Notes under the pieces: generated by a model | What the model saw: the letters and a program-made list of their open reading frames with translations, nothing else | What the model was told of the DNA's origin: nothing | Databases searched by the model: none | In this document: in pieces, positions 58,143 to 64,000 of the stretch | Layout: the number at the start of each line of letters is the position of its first letter | How positions within the stretch are numbered: the stretch's first letter is position 1 | Source: Sodiomyces alkalinus F11 | Taxonomy: Eukaryota; Ascomycota; Sordariomycetes; Glomerellales; Plectosphaerellaceae | Direction of reading: 5' to 3' | DNA length: 64,000 nucleotides | Assembly (NCBI RefSeq): GCF_003711515.1 | Contig: NW_021167080.1 | Location: 5,288,346 to 5,352,345, forward strand | Position numbers and translations under genes: made by a program

Positions 58143-59673
58143 TCAAACCTTGATGCTCTCAAAGGGCACGCCCAAGACCTTGCTGGCGAGAGTCATGGCA
58201 GCGACGCTCATGAACAATGTCATGAGAAAGTTGACGTCGTTGTTGTCCAGCAGGTCGATGCCGTTCTCGATAACGCGGGTGGGCTTCTCATCGCCAAAAC
58301 TGGGCCTGCGGGCCTTCTCCTTGGGGCCCTCCTTTTCCTTACGCGGCGCAACGGCAGCTCCGTCGTCGATGGCACTGCTGGACGCGTCGGTCTTCTCGGT
58401 AGCGTCCTGGCCCTCCCCGGCGAGGACGACCTTCTCGACCTCGGCGCGCGCCAATTGTCTGGTCTCCGTCGGGGACACGAGCGCCCTGGAGCCGCCCTCG
58501 CCCTCGACGACCTTGCCGGTCCGGACATCCTTGACGGTGGCCTGGCACGTGGCGCCGAGCCAGCTATCGAAAATGCTCCCGACCACGCCCCAGAGGGCGA
58601 TGGCGACGGCGTAGAGGACGCGCTGCTGGGTCGTCCAGGGGACGCCACCGCCGGGGGTGTCCGCGGTGGATTCGTCACACGTGGGGAGGAGGTACATGGT
58701 CACGGCAGCGATGATGGACGAGCCGAGGAGACCGGCGGCGAGGCCCTCGATGGTGACACCGCCGTTGGTGCCTGGCGGGACCTTACGCACGGGGTCGGTG
58801 ATGAGGCGGGGCTGGGTGCGGGCCAGTATGCCCAGCTCGGAGCTGAAGGTGTCGGCGGCGGCGGCGGCGTAGCAGGCAATGATGCCGATGACCAGGAGGT
58901 CGCCATGGAACGAATAGCAGAGACTGCCGGTGGTTTCGGCATTGGGGTTCGCAAGGCTAGCTTGACGCTTCCCCAACTGGACAGCATGGGTCCAGGTCAG
59001 AGCGGTGGCGATCAGGGAGTTGGCAAAGACTGAAAAGGGCGTCAGCAGCGTTGTTCAGGGCGTACACTCCCAACACCAACTAGATTTAGGTTTGTGCGAC
59101 GAGGTGGGAACAACATGACAACAACATGAGATGATGCAACCCCGTATGGTCGTCGGATGAGGACCTACAAGGTGGGCAACGGGAAGTCGGGAGTGGGGAG
59201 GACCGGGGGTGGGGTGGTCTGACCTTGTGTATGAGTCCGAGGCCCTTCACCAACAGAGCCCTTGGACTGCATTGTGAGAGTAGCCTTGTAGCCATGTTTG
59301 ATCTACCCAAGTGCGTGTGTCAGGACCGTGGATGATAATAATTCCCCGTTAAATGACAAACAAGAAATGGCAAACGGGAGTTGAGGAAAAAGAAGAAGAA
59401 AAAAAGAGAAAAAAAAAAAGAAGAAGAAAAAGCCACTGTGCATTAAAGAGGACATCAATGTCAGAGCAGAGCACGGGTCACTCTCACCTTGGTCGCTAAA
59501 GTGCCAGAGAGGAAGAACGTGCAGAGAAGGGTGAAGGGTAGATTCCAGGGATGATATGCGTGGATGGCAGCTGTGAATATGGCCGCAAGAATGCCCGATG
59601 GAGTAAGGGCCTTCCTCCACTGGGCATAGACTACGAGAGCCAAGGTTGCTGGCGCTGCGATCTGCCACTGCAT
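58143..59673 (-). CDS. TMEM19 / DUF92 family membrane protein
   Basis: There are three exons on the minus strand: 59673-59488, 59302-59224 and 59029-58143, giving 383 residues with phases 0 and 1. Several hydrophobic segments (LALVVYAQW, GILAAIFTAAIHAY, LLVIGIIACYAAAAA, GLAAGLLGSSIIAAVTMYLL, VLYAVAIALWGVVGSIF and a C-terminal one) indicate an integral membrane protein. The family block ADTFSSELGIL...PRLITDP, followed by VPPGTNGGVTIEGLAAG, is the DUF92/TMEM19 signature shared with plant VTE6 phytyl-phosphate kinase. The fungal role is not established. A charged loop of about 80 residues near the C-terminus (GPKEKARRPS and similar) is poorly conserved. The second intron uses a GTCAGA donor, less usual than the others here, but its phase joins family-consistent sequence. 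Confidence 0.87.
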
Positions 59674-60181
59674 GGCGGTGGCGGGCTGGGTTGATGATCG
59701 TGGACGGAGAGTCGCGTTGAAGTCGATTGACCGGTGTTGTCTGACAGCGATGAAGTCGTAGTATGCCCTTCCGTACAGCTTATCCGGGCAAGGTATGAAT
59801 TGGCTAACGGATGCAGAGGTGAAGGATGAAGCGATGAATGGATAGGCGGGATGGGATGATGGAAGAAAGGAAGCTGTACGGAGTGCTCCCCGTGCGAACA
59901 CAATACGTACGGATGGAGACAGACGACAATGGACGAGGATGAGGATGAGATAACGAGATAATGAGATAATGAGTAATAAGGTACCTCATCCGCCTGAGCC
60001 ATCGCCCAATTAGGTAGGTGCACAGGGAAGCCAAGCCACCAACACAATCACGTGACCTCGCAACACCGTCACCTGAGATCTTACTTCGTACTTCGTAGGG
60101 TCCCCTGAAGCCTCTATGGGTGTCTTCTACAAAGATGTGACGACCATCTCAGATCCTTAGCCTGTGGTCCCAACCCTGGAA
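59674..60181. other. Intergenic, DUF92 gene 5' flank
   Basis: No gene is seen in this 0.5 kb. An ATAATGAGATAATGAG-type repeat lies at 59953-59975, and ACTTCGTACTTCGTA at about 60083-60097. Confidence 0.5.
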
Positions 60182-60713
60182 TTACGAGCGCCCTTCAGCA
60201 ACAGAATCCAAAACCTCCCGAACAACCGCAAAACCCCTCTCCACATCGACTCTCCGAGTAGCCACCGCAATCCTAACAGCCTTTCCGTTCCACACCGTCC
60301 CACTGACGAAGACCTCCCTGGTCTCATTGATCTTCGCCACAAGCACGTCGTTCAACGCCTCGTCCTTGGCCCGGAAAAGCACGATGATATGCGTGTCCTC
60401 CAAGTCCGCTTCCGCTTCCTGGTCGGGCAACCACTCGTAGTGATGCGAATCCCGCACAAATGCCGCGATCTTCCGCGCCAACCGCACCATCCGTCCCAGC
60501 ATGGCCGCCATTCCTGCCCTCCCCTCGCTCCGGAGGACCGCGTAGGCCGGGAGAGCGCGGAAACGACGCGAGTTTTTCGAGGCGAATGTTGAGTGGACTA
60601 GGCATGTGGGCGGGTGTCGCGGGTGTCGTGGGTGCGGGGGGTGCGGCGGCAGGTGAGAGGTATACCGCGTTGGCGTTCGCACATACCTCCGTCAGGGTTG
60701 GGGGGGCCTTGTA
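60182..60713 (-). pseudogene. Remnant of a PLP-dependent (group II) decarboxylase
   Basis: Only the C-terminal third, about 175 residues, of an aromatic-amino-acid-type decarboxylase is left. The upstream part reads TLTEV... and SPLNIRLE in one frame. The rest, NSRRFRALPAYAVLRSEGRAGMAAM...LVAKINETREVFVSGTVWNG, is in another. The frames meet at a run of five A on the minus strand (T run at 60573-60577), where a run of four would keep the family reading, so a one-base insertion is indicated. The pyridoxal-binding lysine domain is absent: the sequence beyond about 60713 shows no decarboxylase. It therefore cannot encode an active enzyme. The homopolymer shift alone might be a sequencing error, but the missing N-terminal two thirds cannot be explained in that way. 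Confidence 0.75.
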
Positions 60714-61505
60714 ATTTGGGATGGGTAAGCCAGAGTCATCTTTTTTGTTTTTGTTTTCTTTTTTGGATCAGACAGCTTGACTCCCTCAACCCATTTTGAT
60801 CTCCTTCGCAGCAGTGTTTCTTACCTAAGCTGGTAAACCTGAAGCAACTGAAAGCCTCCCGTTACACCCAGTACCTGGGTAGTCATCCAAACAAACAACC
60901 CCAACAGAATGCTTCCCGTGGCATCGTCCCATGAATCTTTTTTATTGTTTATTTTTGGATTGATGTTTCTCTCTTGGTATTTATGACGGCCTGTCGACAT
61001 ATGCACAGACCGTAATGGTTGAGTTGAACTTCTTATCCCAGGGGCGGTCTCTCCGGTCGGCGTCTTTGTCTTGGGATAGAGCATGCGGCGTTGGCTAGTT
61101 CTCCCAAGTATTTTCTATTCCTTGGCCGGTTGATGTCTTGTTCGGCCAACGCCCTGACCCAAGAGGAAGAATGCTGATCCCGATTCCGAGTTGGGAACTG
61201 TCTCGCCTGTGGTTTCGCCTTGTATGTGGTATCGGCAAGGAATCGAAATGTCCCTCTCAGTGTGGTAGAGGCGTTTGTAAAGAGAAGAGTTGTCGCCGAA
61301 CGAAAGCAATGTGTCTCGTCCATGGGCACCTCGCAAGAGCAATTCGTTATCGTAGCGTTCGGAACCAGCATGGTTGACGAGGTTGTTGAATATTGTCGAA
61401 TATCCACTCGCATTCGCTGGAAACGACTCTCGATAGTCCCCCGTACCTTCGTCATCGTCGTTCTTCAAAGGAACACGAAGGAAAAAAAAGGAAAAAAAAA
61501 AACCC
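60714..61505. other. Intergenic, decarboxylase remnant to UPF0390 gene
   Basis: No gene is recognised. I checked the minus strand for the missing decarboxylase domains and saw none. A-rich runs occur at 61480-61503. Confidence 0.5.
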
Positions 61506-61793
61506 TCAGCCAAACTTCCGACTTCCTCCCTTCTCCGACACACCCTTCTTATCATTCCCCTTCTTCCCCTTCCCGATGAGCTCCAGGTGGCCCGCCCGCT
61601 CCCCAAGCATCTTCTCCGTCTTGGCAGTCAGGGCCCCCGCGAACTTCTTCTGCATCTTGTCCGCCGACGTTCGCATCTTGGCCTTCTGCGGCTTCTTGCC
61701 CACCTTGTTCGGTTGTCTGCGTGTGCTCGCTGCTTTAGGCTTGCCTGTTGCCGCAGGCTGGCCGGCCTTCTTGATGGCGGAGCCTTGGACCAT
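61506..61793 (-). CDS. UPF0390 / DUF2462 family small nucleolar-type protein
   Basis: A single-exon gene of 95 residues. The start MVQGSAIKKAGQP and the basic middle (KVGKKPQKAKMR, ADKMQKKFAGALTAKTEKMLGERAGHLELIGKGKKG) match the UPF0390/LYDG10 family, homologous to human C19orf53. Such proteins are small, very basic and mostly disordered, and are reported in the nucleolus; their biochemical role is unknown. The ATG at 61793 is chosen because family members begin with M-x-Q-G; a longer frame upstream adds unrelated residues. The tail KKGVSEKGGSRKFG is Lys/Gly-rich. Confidence 0.78.
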   Translation of the reverse strand: MVQGSAIKKAGQPAATGKPKAASTRRQPNKVGKKPQKAKMRTSADKMQKKFAGALTAKTEKMLGERAGHLELIGKGKKGNDKKGVSEKGGSRKFG

Positions 61794-62536
61794 GACTTTG
61801 GCGTAGATGAATTCTCGAGGGTGCTGGTTGTTGAGCGGGGTTGGGGGAAACAACGAGAACGAACGTACGGAGTAGGTGGAAATGGGAAATGGGAAATGGA
61901 AGGCTCGAAGATCGCCGGTGATTTACCAGTCCGAAGGGGAAAACCGCATGAATTTTAGTGTGGGGAAAACAAGTACGGACTATCTGTATTATGTAATCAT
62001 CACCATCACCACTAGCGAATCTCAAAAGGTGTTAGTACGCACACGGGGTCCAAACGCGTGAATAGCTTCACATTCCGTCAATCCTTATGTATCGCCGCCC
62101 CGACTAAGGTATACAACACATACGACAAAAAAAAAGAAAAAAAAAGGGCCGAATACAAACGATGCCGATGCTATTAAATTGTGCCATTACTTTCTCCTAG
62201 CTCCATTTGTCGAGACCATTCAATCACCATCACTTTCGAGAACATGTGGAATAAGGATGTTTGCTCAATCTATGTATTGCCAGCCCATAGATGTAGGTAT
62301 CATGAAATCGTAAGAATACAAAATAATAAACAAAACCATTAAAATCCAAAAACTCGCTCGCAGGACAAAGGAAAAGAAGAAAAGAATTCCACAAAAATTC
62401 CCCCCTCAAAAGTCTTTTCTGTCCTCATACACCTATATCTGAATCGAAATGTCTAAATGCTATCCCCCAGGTGTATGAGTATATAAGTGTGTGAGTTTCT
62501 TTTTTTTTTTTTTTTTAAGTTTCACCTGGTGCACAC
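61794..62536. other. Intergenic, UPF0390 gene to synthetase
   Basis: No gene is seen. It contains TACGGAGTA at 61866-61874, A-rich runs at 62127-62148 and a long T run at 62500-62517 just past the stop of the synthetase. It is the 3' flank of that gene plus the promoter of the UPF0390 gene. Confidence 0.5.
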
Positions 62537-64000
62537 TCATGGCTCAGCAGCCTTGATGCGCTTGAACAGATGATCCAAGAACTTGCCGTCAATCGCAGGG
62601 CAAGTCTCGTCCAGACCAGGCACCAGCTTCTCCAGCAGCTTGGCCGTTTGGGTCCTATCGAGAGAGAACATGACATGACCCATGGAGAGGTACTCGCGGA
62701 GCACCGTGCCACGGATCGTCGCCGCCGCGCCCTCGTTCTCCTTGTGCTGCTTCTCCAGGTTCTTGAGCCAGCTGTCGGCCGAGATGAGGCTGGGCCGCTT
62801 GCCGTCCTCGCGGAGCATCGGCACAAGGTCCGGCAGGTCCTGGAGCTTGAGCGGCGACGGGTTGGCGAAGTGGTAGATGTTGGGCTTGCCCTGCTCCGCC
62901 GGCGCCATCGCAAGCACCTCCTTCTCCGACGTGAGGGAGTAGAACCCGCGGACCAGGTAATCGACCGGGATCACGTCAATCACGAAGCTCGGTTGGCTGG
63001 GCGAGCCCAGGCGCGGGATCGCTCCCGACTCCACCATCTCCATCACCATGCGGATGGTGAACTCATCACCGGGGTCCATGAAGCCGTTGGGGCGCAGGCT
63101 GGTGACGGCAGGCGCACGGGTAATCGTGATAGGGAAGCCGCGCGACGCCGCGTTGCGGAGGATCGCCTCGGCCACCCAGCGAGTCTTGAAGTAGCCGTAC
63201 TCGTCCTCGGCGGGAGGCTGGAAGTGTGCCATCTCCTCCTCCGCAGTCACCCACGTCTTGCCCGACCGCTTCGTCTTGGTCCAGGTCTGGAGATGGGGAA
63301 CCGACCAGGTCGACAGGTGGTGGATCTCCGAGAGGTGATCACCGATACCAGCCAGGTGGATGAGGTCGAAGATCGGTGCCACGTTGAATGTCTTGAGGAA
63401 GGAGTACGTCTTGAGGAGGGAAACGTGGCCACCAAGGTGGTAGATGGCCTGGATCTTCTGCCCGAGTTGGCGGAACGCCACCTTGCTGAGTCCGAAGTTG
63501 GGCTTCGAGAGGACGCCAGGGACCGCCTTGACGCGGGTCCGGACCTCGTCCTTGCTGAGCGGGTTCTCCGGGCCGTCATTGATGAGGCCGTGCTTGTCGA
63601 GAAGCGCGACAATGTTCTCGACCTGGCTAGGCTCGAGAGATCCAAGGACGTAAACCGTCGCCTCACGCTTAGTTGTCAGGATCTCCGCCAGAAGGTGCAG
63701 TCCAATGAAGAGCTCGGGGCCCGTGATGAGGATCGTCTTCTGCTCGTCACGCTCAACACGGGGAGTTCCCCAGCGCGGGGTGTAGCGGGCATCGTTGGGG
63801 AGTTTCGTCTCGGCCTCCCAGCTGATTGCGCTCTCGAAGCTGCCCTTGCCGCCAGCGTCGCCACCCTTCTTGGTGCGGATGTAGGCGCAGACGGCCGCCG
63901 CTGTGGGCTCCTTGATCATCTGGGGCAGGGGTGGCGCCACCTTGAACTGCTTCTTGATCCTGGCCTGGAGCCTGACCAGCAGGATGGAATGGCCACCGCG
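62537..64000 (-). CDS. Carrier protein plus thioester reductase end of an NRPS/PKS-like synthetase (partial)
   Basis: The frame runs off the right edge, so only the C-terminal 487 residues are visible; the 5' part is beyond the window. The first residues, RGGHSILLVRLQARIKKQF, are a phosphopantetheine attachment site (Ser in GGHS) of a carrier protein. After a linker comes a Lys2-like thioester reductase domain. It starts at TILITGPELFIGLHLLAEIL and includes the catalytic-type Tyr-x3-Lys (YGYFK), RAPAVTSLRPNGFMDP and VIDVIPVDYLVRGF. Such a domain releases the finished chain from the carrier as an aldehyde or alcohol, or cyclises it. The nucleotide-binding loop, usually TGATGF(L/I)G, reads TGPELFIG and has lost a glycine. 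Whether the missing part is an adenylation domain (NRPS-like), a full NRPS or a PKS hybrid is not visible here. Confidence 0.88.
   Translation of the reverse strand, partial: RGGHSILLVRLQARIKKQFKVAPPLPQMIKEPTAAAVCAYIRTKKGGDAGGKGSFESAISWEAETKLPNDARYTPRWGTPRVERDEQKTILITGPELFIGLHLLAEILTTKREATVYVLGSLEPSQVENIVALLDKHGLINDGPENPLSKDEVRTRVKAVPGVLSKPNFGLSKVAFRQLGQKIQAIYHLGGHVSLLKTYSFLKTFNVAPIFDLIHLAGIGDHLSEIHHLSTWSVPHLQTWTKTKRSGKTWVTAEEEMAHFQPPAEDEYGYFKTRWVAEAILRNAASRGFPITITRAPAVTSLRPNGFMDPGDEFTIRMVMEMVESGAIPRLGSPSQPSFVIDVIPVDYLVRGFYSLTSEKEVLAMAPAEQGKPNIYHFANPSPLKLQDLPDLVPMLREDGKRPSLISADSWLKNLEKQHKENEGAAATIRGTVLREYLSMGHVMFSLDRTQTAKLLEKLVPGLDETCPAIDGKFLDHLFKRIKAAEP

Overview
The window comes from the nuclear genome of a filamentous ascomycete (Pezizomycotina, probably a Sordariomycete). 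The main grounds are a COT1-type NDR kinase, a CIA84 complex I assembly factor, short introns of about 50-110 bp with GTRNGT-like donors and CTAAC/CTGAC branch points, and a long-terminal-repeat retrotransposon whose mutations have the pattern of repeat-induced point mutation (RIP). I reassembled exons by hand from splice signals and frame continuity. The species is not identifiable from what I can see.

Layout. 1-12 kb: tRNA-Leu(CAG), a GFA-type zinc protein, a secreted SGNH-hydrolase-like protein that lacks key catalytic residues, the splicing factor SF3A2/Prp11, and the COT1/Orb6/Cbk1-type kinase on the minus strand. 12.2-17.9 kb: one complete Ty1/copia element on the minus strand with two 203-bp LTRs and a TATAA target duplication, inserted about 0.7 kb upstream of the kinase start and broken throughout by transitions. 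18-20.3 kb: a gene-free stretch with a large inverted repeat. 20-32 kb: the spliceosomal helicase Prp2/DHX16, a peroxisomal acyl-CoA dehydrogenase ending in SRL, the PC4/Sub1 coactivator and a PXA-PX sorting nexin. 33-41.6 kb: 5-oxoprolinase, an ADGF-type adenosine deaminase and an NmrA-like oxidoreductase. 43-51 kb: ribosomal protein eL22, an SLC25 carrier, Imp3, mitochondrial ribosomal protein bS18m and CIA84. 52.5-54.5 kb: a secreted Fet3/Abr1-type multicopper oxidase. 54.5-58.1 kb: gene-poor DNA with an assembly gap and a hexamer repeat. 58.1-64 kb: a TMEM19/DUF92 membrane protein, the remnant of a PLP-dependent decarboxylase, a UPF0390-type nucleolar protein, and the C-terminal end (carrier protein plus thioester reductase) of a synthetase that continues beyond the window.

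Most genes are housekeeping: RNA processing (Prp11, Prp2, Imp3), translation (eL22, bS18m, tRNA), mitochondrial function (bS18m, CIA84, carrier) and peroxisomal or glutathione-cycle metabolism. They do not form one pathway. The accessory signals are the copia element, the inverted repeat, the degenerate SGNH protein, the broken decarboxylase and the synthetase end. I see no convincing evidence of a wholly new multi-gene system.
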